A DNA stretch of 64,000 nt from CAZSSM01 sp964609385 (GCA_964609385.1 CAZSSM010000013.1:46068-110067), one strand, 5' to 3'. Shown: positions 16,335 to 25,236, counted from the stretch's first letter. The notes: generated from the sequence alone by a model not told the origin. Translations and numbers: made by a program.

Positions 16335-17333
16335 ATGTCCTTTTTCGAACGGCTCTACGATGTCCTGGAACAATTCTGGGAACGCGCCAATTTTCATCGA
16401 CGGACCGTCGACCTGCTCCTGCTCATCTTCATTGTCAGCCTGGCCGTCATCACCGTGAAGCGACAGGGGGTGATGCCTGAACCCCTGGCCTCCTACGTCC
16501 CCTCGTCGCACTTCCGCGCCATCGAGATCACCTTCGATGCCCTGTTGATCTACGAGGTGATGGGCCTGGTCTTCGGCCTGGTCCGCTCGGTCTCCAACTC
16601 GGTCGGCAAGCAGTTCGAGATCCTCGGCCTGATCCTGATCCGCAAATGCTTCGAGGACTTCGTTGAGTTCGACGAGCCGATCGCCTGGGAGCAGGTCTCC
16701 GAGATGATCCTGCCGATCGCCATCGACGGCTTCGGCGCCTTGCTGATCTTCGGCCTTTTGGGGGCCTACTACCGGATCCAGCAGCATCAGGCGGTGGCGC
16801 GGGCGGGCCTGGATCAGACCTCCTTCATCCGGGCCAAGAAGATCGTGGCGCTAGCCCTGCTCTTCGGATATGTCTTCATCCTGGCTGAGGGCCTGATCCT
16901 CCAGTTGGACCGCGGCTACACGTTCCGGATCTTCGGCACGTTCTATACGATGCTGATCTTCAGTGATATCTTGATCGTCTTGATCTCGATGCGGTACACG
17001 ACCCAGTTCCGGATCGTCTTCCGGAACTTCGGGTTCGCCCTGGCGACGGTCTCGATCCGCCTGGCCTTGACGGCGCCGGTGGGCTACGACGTGCTCATCG
17101 GCATGGCGGGCCTGATCTACGCCTTCGTGCTGAGCCTGCTCTACAACCTCTTCGCCGAGGACCTCCGCAACGGCGACGCCGATCACGGAGCCACCTCGAA
17201 GCCCTCGACAACCGAACCGGCCACGGCTGGAACGGCCGAACGGGGTCATGTTGAAGGGCCGACTCACGAGGGCGTGATGGGTTCGGAGGACGCTCCGGTT
17301 GAGGCCGCTTCTGCCTCGAGCGCCTCGAGGTAG
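16335..17333 (+). CDS. Multi-pass integral membrane protein of unknown function
   Basis: 332 residues. Predicted membrane segments lie near 23-43 (RTVDLLLLIFIVSLAVITV), 65-85, 100-120, 135-158 (ILPIAIDGFGALLIFGLLGAY), 180-205 (IVALALLFGYVFILAEGLIL), 210-235 and 255-285. The C-terminal tail (about 288-332) is hydrophilic and Thr/Ala/Ser/Glu-rich. GAGG lies about seven bases before the ATG. I recognise no named family or catalytic motif; the fold could be a channel or transporter-like bundle. The last 70 bases overlap, tail to tail, with the 3' end of the sulfotransferase gene on the other strand, so the low-complexity tail is encoded opposite that gene's end. Confidence 0.7.
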   Translation: MSFFERLYDVLEQFWERANFHRRTVDLLLLIFIVSLAVITVKRQGVMPEPLASYVPSSHFRAIEITFDALLIYEVMGLVFGLVRSVSNSVGKQFEILGLILIRKCFEDFVEFDEPIAWEQVSEMILPIAIDGFGALLIFGLLGAYYRIQQHQAVARAGLDQTSFIRAKKIVALALLFGYVFILAEGLILQLDRGYTFRIFGTFYTMLIFSDILIVLISMRYTTQFRIVFRNFGFALATVSIRLALTAPVGYDVLIGMAGLIYAFVLSLLYNLFAEDLRNGDADHGATSKPSTTEPATAGTAERGHVEGPTHEGVMGSEDAPVEAASASSASR

Positions 17334-18199
17334 CGGGCTCGGGTCGCTTCCCAATCCCAGATCGGTCCCGGGCGGCCGATCTGGCGGGCCAACAGGTCGG
17401 CGTCCTCAGAGAACTGCTCAAGCAACCAGTCGACGGTCGCCCTCGAAGGCGGCGCGGGCCTCGGTGGGGCGGTCGCTTTAAACAGGCCGGTCACCCGACG
17501 TCGGAGGTCGCTCGGGACCAGCGGGCGGACGAACCGGAGGTAGAGGTCGGACTGGCTGACGTGGTGCCAGATCCCACGAGGAACTTGCTTGCCCGTGCTG
17601 GCGTTTGAGACCCGTTCCGTGTCGATCCGGTCGGCCTGGAACGCGAAGCCGAGGAAGTCGGCCAAGCGATGGATGGTGCCGACCCGGTCCTCGACGTACT
17701 CCTCGAAGACGACCACTCGGACCCGGTCCGGCCCGACCGCTTCGAGCCAGGGCTGGAGCTGCATCCCGTAGCGGCTGTACTGGACCAGTCGCTCGTCGAG
17801 GCGGACGGCCTCATCGATGTCGCCGGTGATCTCGCCGACGCTCATCATGTGATGATGGTGGCTGATCGTCCGCGCGATCGGGTTACGGACCATGTAGATT
17901 ACCCGGAACGCATTGCCGAGCAGCCCCAAGGCCCGCTCCGGGACGCCCGGGAAGCTGGGCGACTGGCTGTAATGGGTCGAGCCGTCGCCGCAGATCTGGT
18001 CGGGACGCGCCTCGACGAACAACTCGCCGTATCGGGTACGGAGCTGATCGTCGCTGAGTTGGGCGCGTGTCAGCAGGTTGGGTTCCTTGTTCTCGGGCAG
18101 GAAGACGCCGTCCTGGGTCTCGAGGTCGTCGTAGAGGGTCGTCGTGCCCGACTTCATCGCGCCGATGATCAGGAAGTCGGGGACTCGGGATGCGGTCAC
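17264..18199 (-). CDS. Sulfotransferase family protein
   Basis: 311 residues of the P-loop-like PAPS-dependent sulfotransferase fold. The 5'-phosphosulfate loop is DFLIIGAMKSGTTTLYDDL near the N-terminus, and the 3'-phosphate binding region is FRVIYMVRNPIARTISHHHH, with a Ser/Arg pair typical of the family. The final third is less conserved. Such enzymes transfer sulfate from PAPS to carbohydrate, lipid or protein hydroxyls; planctomycetes carry many copies. Start GTG at 18199, with GAGG about ten bases upstream. It overlaps the convergent membrane-protein gene by 70 bases. Confidence 0.87.
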   Translation of the reverse strand: MTASRVPDFLIIGAMKSGTTTLYDDLETQDGVFLPENKEPNLLTRAQLSDDQLRTRYGELFVEARPDQICGDGSTHYSQSPSFPGVPERALGLLGNAFRVIYMVRNPIARTISHHHHMMSVGEITGDIDEAVRLDERLVQYSRYGMQLQPWLEAVGPDRVRVVVFEEYVEDRVGTIHRLADFLGFAFQADRIDTERVSNASTGKQVPRGIWHHVSQSDLYLRFVRPLVPSDLRRRVTGLFKATAPPRPAPPSRATVDWLLEQFSEDADLLARQIGRPGPIWDWEATRARYLEALEAEAASTGASSEPITPS

Positions 18200-18584
18200 G
18201 GGTCGCGGTCCTCACTCGTTTCCTGGTCGATAGGCCAGACACTCGGGATCCGCCCCGATCCGACCCACCTCCCTTCGGAAGATCCCAACAACGCCGCCTA
18301 GCCTAGCACGTCGGTCGATCCCTCGGAGATTCCCAAGGACCCTCACCCGATTCAGAACCGTCCGATCCCGAACAACCTTCGGGTTGCACGGTGCTGTGAT
18401 GCCCGCCAAGCTGGAATATGTCGATGGTCTCTCAATCGACGACGTCGGACGTTCGGCTCGCTCGGGAAGTCCTCGATCGCCGATCTGGGGACGCTCCCCG
18501 GCGGTGCCCGACCGATCCGGAACGCCTCTCCGAACGCTCCCCCCGCTAACGGGGGGACGGTCTCAAGCTACGGAGTCACCGATC
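18200..18584. other. Divergent intergenic region with a hairpin
   Basis: About 385 bases between the sulfotransferase and the YegP-like gene, holding both 5' regions. No gene is supported; a plus-strand open frame from 18384 is just an upstream extension of the YegP frame. The only clear structure is the perfect hairpin at 18538-18557. No certain promoter was identified. Confidence 0.4.
18538..18557 (+). promoter_or_regulatory. Perfect 8-bp hairpin in the yegP-like 5' region
   Basis: TCCCCCCG, loop CTAA, CGGGGGGA forms an uninterrupted eight-base-pair stem ending 27 bases before the start codon and 13 bases before the CGGAG ribosome site. There is no following U-run, so an ordinary intrinsic terminator is unlikely. 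Its position suits an mRNA-stability or translation-control element. Role inferred only. Confidence 0.45.
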
Positions 18585-18932
18585 ATGCCCGGAGCGTTCG
18601 AACTCAAGACCTCGACCAGCAACCAGACCTATTTCAATCTCAAGGCGGCCAACGGCGAAGTTATTCTCACCAGTGAGATGTATCAGGCTCGCGCTGGTGC
18701 CGAGAACGGGATCCAGTCGGTTCGTGAGAACAGCGCGCTCGACGAACGTTTCGACCGGCGGACCTCCAAGGCCGACGAGCCCTACTTCGTGCTCAAGGCG
18801 GCCAACGGCGAGATCCTCGGCCGCAGCGAGATGTACTCCAGCGCCGCGGCCATGGAGAAGGGCATCGCTTCGGTCAAGACCAACGCCCCGGACGCCGTCG
18901 TGAAGGACTTGACTGGCACTGAAGGCGCCTGA
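18585..18932 (+). CDS. YegP-like DUF1508 protein (two tandem repeats)
   Basis: About 115 residues made of two copies of the DUF1508 unit. Copy one has FELKTSTSNQTYFNLKAANG and then EVILTSEMYQARAGAENGI; copy two has the parallel PYFVLKAANGEILGRSEMYS. E. coli YegP has the same duplicated beta-rich fold; its function is not established. The start at 18585 has CGGAG nine bases upstream, while the longer open frame to 18384 lacks one. No signal peptide, so cytoplasmic. Monocistronic, with a hairpin in its leader and a terminator-like inverted repeat after it. Confidence 0.9.
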   Translation: MPGAFELKTSTSNQTYFNLKAANGEVILTSEMYQARAGAENGIQSVRENSALDERFDRRTSKADEPYFVLKAANGEILGRSEMYSSAAAMEKGIASVKTNAPDAVVKDLTGTEGA

Positions 18933-18975
18933 TGCCACTGACACAACCAATGATCAATGATGTCCTGTAAACGAC

Positions 18976-19022
18976 ATCACCTCGGCCGATCCCGATTTGA
19001 GTGGGTCGGCCCGAGGTGGATC
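18976..19022. terminator. Long inverted repeat between convergent genes (bidirectional terminator-like)
   Basis: CACCTCGGCCGATCCC pairs with GGGTCGGCCCGAGGTG across a short loop, with one bulge and one mismatch, giving a stem of about 15 base pairs. A second, smaller hairpin (TGATGTC ... GACATCA, 18958-18979) abuts it on the left. It lies between the stop of the YegP-like gene and the 3' end of the convergent sigma-factor gene, where a shared terminator is expected. No strong U-tract. Confidence 0.55.
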
Positions 19023-19085
19023 ATCGTTGATTCGTTTGGGCTGGCGGATCAATCGAAACGATCGGATCACCTTTTGAGCACCAGA

Positions 19086-20765
19086 TCAACCGTCGGACGC
19101 TTCCTCCTCAGGTTCGATCTTGTCTTCCCAACGTTTGAGAAGCGCTTCCATCGCGTCGATCTGACGATCCAGCTCCTCGTACCGAATCCGAGCCGAGTCA
19201 AGAAGAACCCGCTGTTGATCGATGACGCTTGACGCGATCCGAACGTTGACTCTAGCCTCCTCGATCATCCCACCCCGCACAGATTGCAGACCATCGGCCC
19301 TTTGCACGAGGTATCCTTCCAGTATGACTTCTGCCCGGCGCCGCTCAAGCTGCGCGATCTCGACCGCATGTTCCTGATAGTACAGTGCGATCCGGGCCTG
19401 ATCGCGACGCACACGTTGCTGTTGGAGACGATCGCGAATGTCAGCGAGGGCGAGGTCGAAGTCAAATTGGGATTCTAGAAGTGTCGAATTGGGCGTGGCC
19501 CCTCTCGATGCCAACATCTTGAAGCGTTTTTGTGTTTTCCAAAGACTCTCGAGTTCGATTTCCTGACGATTGAGCGGGACAACCGCGATCGGATCGAAGC
19601 CGGATGGCCCCCCCGTTGTCGCGTTCGACGGGTTCGAAGGGGCTCCAGGGACCACACCCGATGGAGCCGGGGGGATATTCGGAGCCGATGGAGCACTCTC
19701 AGGTGGCTCCGGCGCATCGGGCTGCGGCGGAACCGACGGGGGGGCTTGGGGCGGCGGTTCCGGTTGGACCAGCGGTTGGACGGGCGGCGGCTCGATGGGC
19801 GGTTGGCCGGACCCCGTGGGGGGTTGCGGCACAGGAGGTTGTGCTTGCGCGATGAGGACGGCCGGCTCGTTCGCATCGTCCGAGCCGATCGCTCCGGTCC
19901 AGGCGACTCCGGTGATCCCGCCGACGGCGACGGTCCAGGCCGTCGCGACGGCGATTTTGGTCCAAAACATGGTGCGTAGGGCTCCCGAGGCCAGGGCCGC
20001 AACCGAACCGCCGACCACCGACACCTCGGGGGCTCGTGGATCGGTCGTCGAGGCCGCGACCTGGATCAAGTTCCGAGTCCAGTCGGGAGGGGAGGGGATC
20101 GTTGTCTGCGGAGGGACCGCACCGGCCACGAGGGACGGAACGCCCACGCCCCGACGTTCGAGCCGGTCGCGGAGCCGATCACGTGCCCGGGACAACCGGC
20201 TCCGGACTGTGCCCAGGGGCCAGCCCAGCCGCTCGGCGGCCTCGTGGTGCGTCAAGCCTTGCAGGTGGCATAGCTCGACGGGCATCCGGAGCTGATCGGG
20301 TAGCCGATCGAGTTCCTCGCGGAGCGCCGATCGCCCTTCCTCCAGGGCGAGCCGATCCGGCTCGGGCATGACCGTGGCGATCGGTTGGGTGTCGATCGGC
20401 AAGGCAACTTCCCGTCGACGCTCCGAGGCCCGCCTCGAGACCCGGAGGGCCACGCCGTAGAGCCAGGGGCCTAAAGCATGGCGGACGCGGAGCCCATCGA
20501 TTTTGCGGATCAGGACTAGGAACGTCGCCTGCACGGCATCGTCGAGGTCCGGACCACCCCGGAGATGGCGACGGCAGGCTGCCTCGACCAGACCCAGATA
20601 GCGCGCGACGAAGACCTCGACGACGTGTCGACGCGTCGAAGGGTCGTCCGCACGTCGAAGCATCGCGAGCAGTTCCGGATCGCTCCGGGTAGCCGTCGCC
20701 CCATCCTGGAAGAGGCGTTCCAAGACGGGCGTGGCGACGTTCCGGGTCGTCGTCGACGAACTCAA
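19086..20765 (-). CDS. ECF sigma factor with membrane anchor, proline-rich linker and coiled-coil tail
   Basis: About 559 residues. Sigma region 2 (VEAACRRHLRGGPDLDDAVQ then ATFLVLIRKI) and region 4 (HHEAAERLGWPLGTVRSRLS) identify an ECF-type RNA polymerase sigma factor. Unusually, it continues with a transmembrane helix at about 265-290 (FWTKIAVATAWTVAVGGI), a very Pro-rich linker at about 305-365, and a helical, Gln/Arg/Glu-rich coiled coil to the end. The tail would lie across the membrane, so the protein could act as sensor and sigma factor in one. TTG at 20765 is the preferred start because AGGAGG sits about seven bases upstream; the frame is open to 20951 without such a site. Extended sigma factors of this kind are known in planctomycetes. 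Target promoters unknown. Confidence 0.8.
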   Translation of the reverse strand: MSSSTTTRNVATPVLERLFQDGATATRSDPELLAMLRRADDPSTRRHVVEVFVARYLGLVEAACRRHLRGGPDLDDAVQATFLVLIRKIDGLRVRHALGPWLYGVALRVSRRASERRREVALPIDTQPIATVMPEPDRLALEEGRSALREELDRLPDQLRMPVELCHLQGLTHHEAAERLGWPLGTVRSRLSRARDRLRDRLERRGVGVPSLVAGAVPPQTTIPSPPDWTRNLIQVAASTTDPRAPEVSVVGGSVAALASGALRTMFWTKIAVATAWTVAVGGITGVAWTGAIGSDDANEPAVLIAQAQPPVPQPPTGSGQPPIEPPPVQPLVQPEPPPQAPPSVPPQPDAPEPPESAPSAPNIPPAPSGVVPGAPSNPSNATTGGPSGFDPIAVVPLNRQEIELESLWKTQKRFKMLASRGATPNSTLLESQFDFDLALADIRDRLQQQRVRRDQARIALYYQEHAVEIAQLERRRAEVILEGYLVQRADGLQSVRGGMIEEARVNVRIASSVIDQQRVLLDSARIRYEELDRQIDAMEALLKRWEDKIEPEEEASDG

Positions 20766-21026
20766 CCGATCCCTCCTCTCCCGGACGGCCAACTCGACCG
20801 TCCGTCGAGTAATCCGCGTCGCGTCGGATCCAATCCCACTTTTTCGGAAATCGTTGCGGTATTCCCGAAGCACCGTCGATCGCGCATCCCCATCGTACCC
20901 GCTCCGCACAACGATGGTCGGGCCGCTCAACCATCGTCGACGAACGGTCACGGATCGAGGATGATACGGGAGGGTCGGTAACGGGTTTCCACGCCTCGAC
21001 AGATAGGGCAGATTGAGAAGCCGCCA

Positions 21027-22430
21027 ATGTTCGACATGATCCGAAATTGGCTCCGGAAGGATGAGGAACCCTCACCCGTCGACGCGGCGATCGAGGCCGA
21101 TGACGCCGAGGCCCTGCGGGCGTTGTTGGATCGCGGATGTGGCCGGGGACCGACTGGTCCGTTCAAGCGTTATCCCTTGCATCGGGCCGCCGAGGCCGGC
21201 GCCGTCGGGTGCGTCCGGATCCTGCTCGAGCGGGGCGTATCCGCGAACGTGCGCGACGGTCTCCATGAATGGACTCCGCTCCACGACGCGGCCTCGGCGG
21301 ACGCCCGAGAGATCGTCGAGCTGCTGCTCTCCCAAGGGGCCTCGGTCGACGCCACCGACAAGCGCGGCGAGACACCGCTGTTTTACGCGAAGTCCTTGGC
21401 GGTCCTTGAGACCCTCGTCCGGGCCGGTGCTTCGCTCGACGTCCGCTCGCACCGCGGCCAGTATCCGTTCCAGTACTGTGCGGCCTACGCGCGGTCCCCG
21501 GAGGTCCTGCGGTTCTGGCTCGAGCGCGGGGTGCCCATCGACGATGTCCCACCCTTTGGATGGCCGGCCCTGCAAGCCATCTGCGCGACGACTCGGGGAC
21601 CAGAGGACGTGGAGCCGGGATTGGAGATGATCGAGGATCTGCTCGCCCATGGCGCCGACGTCGACCTGCGCGGCGCCCAGCAGGCCACCCCGCTGATCGA
21701 GAGTTGCCGGATCCGCGAGAAGCGATACGTCGATCGGCTCCTGGAGGCCGGGGCCGACCCGAACCTTGCGGATCTCCACGGCCACACCGCGCTTCACCTG
21801 GCGGTCTCTTTCGGTGACCGGGCGATCGTCGAAGTCCTGCTCGCGCACGCCGCTGACGTCAATCGCACAGACCGCCACCATCAGACCGCGATCGACTCCT
21901 GCGATGATCCCGAGATCGCGGCCCTCCTCGAACCGGACCATCATCCCGCCCGACGGCCGATCCCAACCCCCGACCAAGTCATCGCGCGGCTCCGGGCCAT
22001 CCCGCGCTTCGTCACGGTCTCGCTCCTCGGCTGCTCGGAGCCGGAGATCGATCGCCTCGAGCGCCAGGTCGGCAAGACGCTCCCCGAAGCCTACAAGGAG
22101 TTCCTCCGACGGCTCGGCCACGGCGCGGGCGATTTCCTGACCTCCGATCACTGGGCGTTTCGATATTCCGACGTCTTCGAATTCATCGGCGATGACGAGG
22201 AACACGCCAAATACTGCGATCTGCCGGAGGACGCCCTCATCTTTGCCGTCCGCAACGGCTGTTACTGGGTCTTCTTCGAGGCCGACGGGAGCGACGGCGA
22301 CCCACCCGTCTTCGGATTCGACGATTCCGATGAGCGATCGTACCGACCATGCGGTCGATCGCTCTGGGAATTCCTCGATGACCTCGTCACTGATTACGAG
22401 ATCTGGGACGAACGACCGCCGAGCCGTTAA
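21027..22430 (+). CDS. Ankyrin-repeat protein with C-terminal SMI1/KNR4 (SUKH) domain
   Basis: 467 residues. Residues 15-295 contain about seven ankyrin repeats, with recognisable units such as YPLHRAAEAGAVGCVRILLE, TPLHDAASADAREIVELLLS and TALHLAVSFGDRAIVEVLLA. Residues 325-455 match the SUKH fold: EIDRLERQVGKTLPEAYKEF, then the LRRLGHGAG turn and a final F-x-F-DDSDERSYRP region. SUKH domains are common immunity modules against polymorphic toxins, but also occur in other regulatory proteins. No toxin gene is adjacent. No signal peptide, so probably cytoplasmic. The downstream neighbour is convergent. Confidence 0.85.
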   Translation: MFDMIRNWLRKDEEPSPVDAAIEADDAEALRALLDRGCGRGPTGPFKRYPLHRAAEAGAVGCVRILLERGVSANVRDGLHEWTPLHDAASADAREIVELLLSQGASVDATDKRGETPLFYAKSLAVLETLVRAGASLDVRSHRGQYPFQYCAAYARSPEVLRFWLERGVPIDDVPPFGWPALQAICATTRGPEDVEPGLEMIEDLLAHGADVDLRGAQQATPLIESCRIREKRYVDRLLEAGADPNLADLHGHTALHLAVSFGDRAIVEVLLAHAADVNRTDRHHQTAIDSCDDPEIAALLEPDHHPARRPIPTPDQVIARLRAIPRFVTVSLLGCSEPEIDRLERQVGKTLPEAYKEFLRRLGHGAGDFLTSDHWAFRYSDVFEFIGDDEEHAKYCDLPEDALIFAVRNGCYWVFFEADGSDGDPPVFGFDDSDERSYRPCGRSLWEFLDDLVTDYEIWDERPPSR

Positions 22431-22487
22431 CGAATCAAATCTTGAATCATCGTCAAATTAAGGTTCTGGATTCGTAAATGTGTCTGC

Positions 22488-23444
22488 TCATCCGAAATGG
22501 GTGCGGAGCAACTCCAGGCTCTGCGGGACGGCCGTCTCGGCGTCGTCGTTGCCCTCGAACTCGAGCGAGATGTAACCGCGATAGCCGGCATCCTTGAGGA
22601 TCGCCGCGATCCGATCGTAGTCGAGGTCGAGCGCGTACCAACGGCCGCCACCGTAGTAGGTCTTCGCCTGGACCAAGCAGATCGGCACCCGACTCGAGGC
22701 CATCGCCTCCATCTGCGCGTACGAGTCGTCCAGGAAGTTGCCGGTGTCCAGGGTGATCTGGAGCCAGGGCGAGTCGATCGCCTCAACGATCCGGAGGACG
22801 CCCGCCGCGGTCCGGCCCAGGCCCCAGTGGTTCTCCAGGCCGAGCACAACCCCGCATTCGGCCGCCTTGGGCAGCAGTTGCTCCAGGCTGCTGATGACCC
22901 AACCGAAGGCCTCCTCGTCGTCATGGCCGGGTAGGGGGGGCTCGATCCCCCGGTTGGCCATCAGTTCATCGAACGAGCCCGAGGTGCCCCAACGGCCGGT
23001 GTTGATCCGCATCGTCGGGATCCCCAGGCGGTAGGCGATCTCGATCTGCTCGAGCGTCTTGGCGACCTCCGCGCGACGCCGTTCCGGATCCGGCGAGACG
23101 AACCCTTGATGGGTCGAGAGCCCCATCAAGTCCAGTCCCAGACTGTGGACCTGTCGCTTGATCGTCTGGAGCGTCCCGTTCGAGGTCTCGCGCATCTGGA
23201 CCAGCAGGATCTCCACCCCATCGAAGCCCATCTCGGCGGCCTTGACCACGCAGGCCGGGATGTCCAACCGCTCGCCCCGGAACTGCCAAAACGAATAGGT
23301 CGAGACCCCGATCCGATTGGTCCAACCCGACAAACCCCCCGGAGCCGAACCAGTCGATGCCCCGACCGAGTTCGCACCCAGCAACCCTCCCAGTCCGGCC
23401 ATCGCCCCGGCGCCCAAGATCTGTCGACGGTTCCAGCGATTCAT
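22488..23444 (-). CDS. Secreted (Tat) sugar phosphate isomerase/epimerase-like TIM barrel protein
   Basis: 318 residues. The N-terminus NRWNRRQILGAGAMAGLGGL is a twin-arginine-like signal, predicting export of a folded protein. The rest is an AP-endonuclease-2/xylose-isomerase-type barrel. It has barrel strand motifs RIGVSTYSFWQF, MGFDGVEILLVQ, the HWGLGRTAAGVLRIVEAI region after a Glu (GLENHWG), LQITLDTGNFLDD and the terminal YISLEFEGNDD. The acidic and histidine residues (E/D/H/E) are likely metal ligands. Planctomycetes carry many such Tat-exported barrels, commonly linked to sugar catabolism. Substrate unknown. Divergent from a non-coding region of about 450 bases. Confidence 0.87.
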   Translation of the reverse strand: MNRWNRRQILGAGAMAGLGGLLGANSVGASTGSAPGGLSGWTNRIGVSTYSFWQFRGERLDIPACVVKAAEMGFDGVEILLVQMRETSNGTLQTIKRQVHSLGLDLMGLSTHQGFVSPDPERRRAEVAKTLEQIEIAYRLGIPTMRINTGRWGTSGSFDELMANRGIEPPLPGHDDEEAFGWVISSLEQLLPKAAECGVVLGLENHWGLGRTAAGVLRIVEAIDSPWLQITLDTGNFLDDSYAQMEAMASSRVPICLVQAKTYYGGGRWYALDLDYDRIAAILKDAGYRGYISLEFEGNDDAETAVPQSLELLRTHFG

Positions 23445-23890
23445 TTGTGAAGTCCTTCGGTGAGTCTATGTTGACTTGATAGGGCGCCTCGCCCGAGGTT
23501 CTCCCCAACCAGTTGGCGGAGATGGTATCGTCGGCGATCGACCGGACACAAGCCCCGAGTCCGCTCGGCCGGTCGACGTTTGTCGGAATGCATTAGCAGG
23601 ATATTGTGCGTTAAAGGATATGAATCATTGTGAATAAAATTTGATGACGTTCCCTTTGTCCGGGTCGTTCGAGGGTCCGAGTGGCTGAGGCCTGGTCCGC
23701 TTGGGGATGGGGACCAGACCCGGGAGCCAATCAGGAGTGAGTGGGCCGACCGTTCGGGCGAAGAGTACAACGACTCGGAACCTCAATCCCGGAGTCTGCT
23801 CCGCGTTGCGTCACAGTCCCCAGCCACCCGAGCACGGGGCCCAGTTGGGTTCAAGTGAAGGTCAGCACCAAGGGGGTGTTTTGAATTTAT
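23445..23890. other. Intergenic region, no gene seen
   Basis: About 446 bases between two minus-strand genes. A locally AT-rich stretch at about 23595-23650 could include the promoter of the TIM-barrel gene, but no reliable -35/-10 pair or hairpin stands out. Small open frames here lack domain features. Confidence 0.4.
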
Positions 23891-24631
23891 TTATTTGTGA
23901 ACTGTGTTGGTGTTTGGGCGGGCGGTCCAGAGCCTCTGGAGCATCTCATCCGTTTCCGGATCGAACTCGCGAAGTTCGGCGCGGACGAAGGGGTAGAAGT
24001 CGTTGGTCCCGAAGTAGGCCTCGCTCGACTCGGCGAAAAACTCTTGGGGGTTGGTTAAGGCATAGGCCCGTTGCTGTCGACCCGAGGCGTGCAGGATCCG
24101 ATCGTAGCGGCCCGATGCGACGGCACGCTCATGGGCCGCCTTGACATCTGGGTGGTCGAAACCCAGGACGCGGTCGTGGTAGGCGTGGGCCAGCTCGTGC
24201 AGGACGACCGCCGGTTGCGTCCGGGAGAACCTCAAGAACCGCGCAGCGTTGCCGATCTCGACCGACTTGACCTTGTCTGGATTGTATCCGTTTTCGGCCA
24301 GCCAATCGCGACTAGGGTGATACTCCGCACCCTTGGCGTGACCGTCGTTGATACCCAGCCAGATCGGCACCTGACGGAGTTTCGTCAAGGCCGGCTCGGG
24401 GACGACCCGCGACACGTCGTAGAGCTTCACTTCTAAGAGCCGCAAGGCCTCCTCGCCCAGCGCCCGCTCGTCGTCGAGGAGGTCACGGTTGACCCGGACC
24501 GTCCACCCCTCAATCTCCTGAACAACATACTGCGACGTCGGAACGAACGAAGGCTCGTCGGCGAACACGTTCTCAAATGACCCGAGCAGGAGCGTGATCA
24601 CAACGGGACCGACTCGAGTCATCGCATTCAT
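23891..24631 (-). CDS. Secreted HELAH-motif metallopeptidase-like protein
   Basis: 246 residues with an N-terminal signal peptide (about 1-25, VVITLLLGSFENVFADE). The zinc motif VVLHELAHAYHDRVLG (HExxH) occurs near residue 145. A downstream Glu in NPQEFFAESSEAYFG (ExxxE/AY region) is typical of the third ligand in anthrax-lethal-factor-like and related zincin families. The substrate would be an extracellular or periplasmic protein or peptide. No propeptide is obvious. Its neighbours are an NTF2-like protein upstream and a sugar-isomerase-like gene beyond the gap, with no obvious pathway link. Confidence 0.8.
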   Translation of the reverse strand: MNAMTRVGPVVITLLLGSFENVFADEPSFVPTSQYVVQEIEGWTVRVNRDLLDDERALGEEALRLLEVKLYDVSRVVPEPALTKLRQVPIWLGINDGHAKGAEYHPSRDWLAENGYNPDKVKSVEIGNAARFLRFSRTQPAVVLHELAHAYHDRVLGFDHPDVKAAHERAVASGRYDRILHASGRQQRAYALTNPQEFFAESSEAYFGTNDFYPFVRAELREFDPETDEMLQRLWTARPNTNTVHK

Positions 24632-24693
24632 GATCGTTTCCCCTTCGTTGCAATGGCAGACCCTACCATTGCAGTGTGGAGTGGAAGTGTGAC

Positions 24694-25155
24694 TCAGTTC
24701 GGATCGTACTCGCCGACGATGCTCCGACCGGGAACGACCCGAAGGTCATCCTGGGTGATCGGCTGGTCGTTGATGCTGGCGAATCGGCGCATCATGAGGC
24801 CGTCGGGGGCGAAGTGCCACATCTCGTTGCCGTGGGCCCGGAACCAACGCCCCGAGGCGTCACGGTATTCATACTCGAACCGGACGGCGATCCGATCGTC
24901 CTGAAAGGCCCAGAGCTGCTTGCGGAGCCGATAGTCCTGCTCCTTGGCCCACTTCCGGGTCAGGAAGGCGACGATCGCCTCGCGCCCTTGGAAGATCTCG
25001 TCGCGGTTGCGCCAAATGGAGTCGGATGTGTAGGCCCGCGCGACCCGTTTTGGATCACACGAGTTCCACGAGTCCTCGGCCGCCTGGACCTTGGCCAAGG
25101 CGCTCTCCAAGGTGAACGGCGGTCGGATGTCGGTCGGCGATGGAGGGTGGGTCAT
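24694..25155 (-). CDS. DUF1348 / NTF2-like (SnoaL-fold) protein
   Basis: 153 residues of the nuclear-transport-factor-2-like fold. Conserved DUF1348 features are AAEDSWNSCDPKRVA, YTSDSIWRNRDEIFQGREAI, the FLTRKWAKEQDYRLRKQLWA block, FEYEYRDASGRWFRAHGNEM and the closing RFASINDQPI. Members are cytoplasmic cone-shaped alpha/beta barrels of unknown reaction. The gene starts about 80 bases downstream of the aminotransferase stop on the same strand, so co-transcription is plausible but not required. Confidence 0.9.
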   Translation of the reverse strand: MTHPPSPTDIRPPFTLESALAKVQAAEDSWNSCDPKRVARAYTSDSIWRNRDEIFQGREAIVAFLTRKWAKEQDYRLRKQLWAFQDDRIAVRFEYEYRDASGRWFRAHGNEMWHFAPDGLMMRRFASINDQPITQDDLRVVPGRSIVGEYDPN

Positions 25156-25236
25156 AACTGGGAATCCTCGATGCGAACGTCGGGGTGTCGCCGGCTAGGG
25201 CTCACGACCTGGGAGACGTCCGCGCGTTGGCACGTC

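Noticed and set aside
22430..22475. Inverted repeat ACGAATC ... GATTCGT between convergent genes
   Set aside because: Seven-base arms separated by a loop of about 32 bases and no U-tract; too weak to call a terminator.
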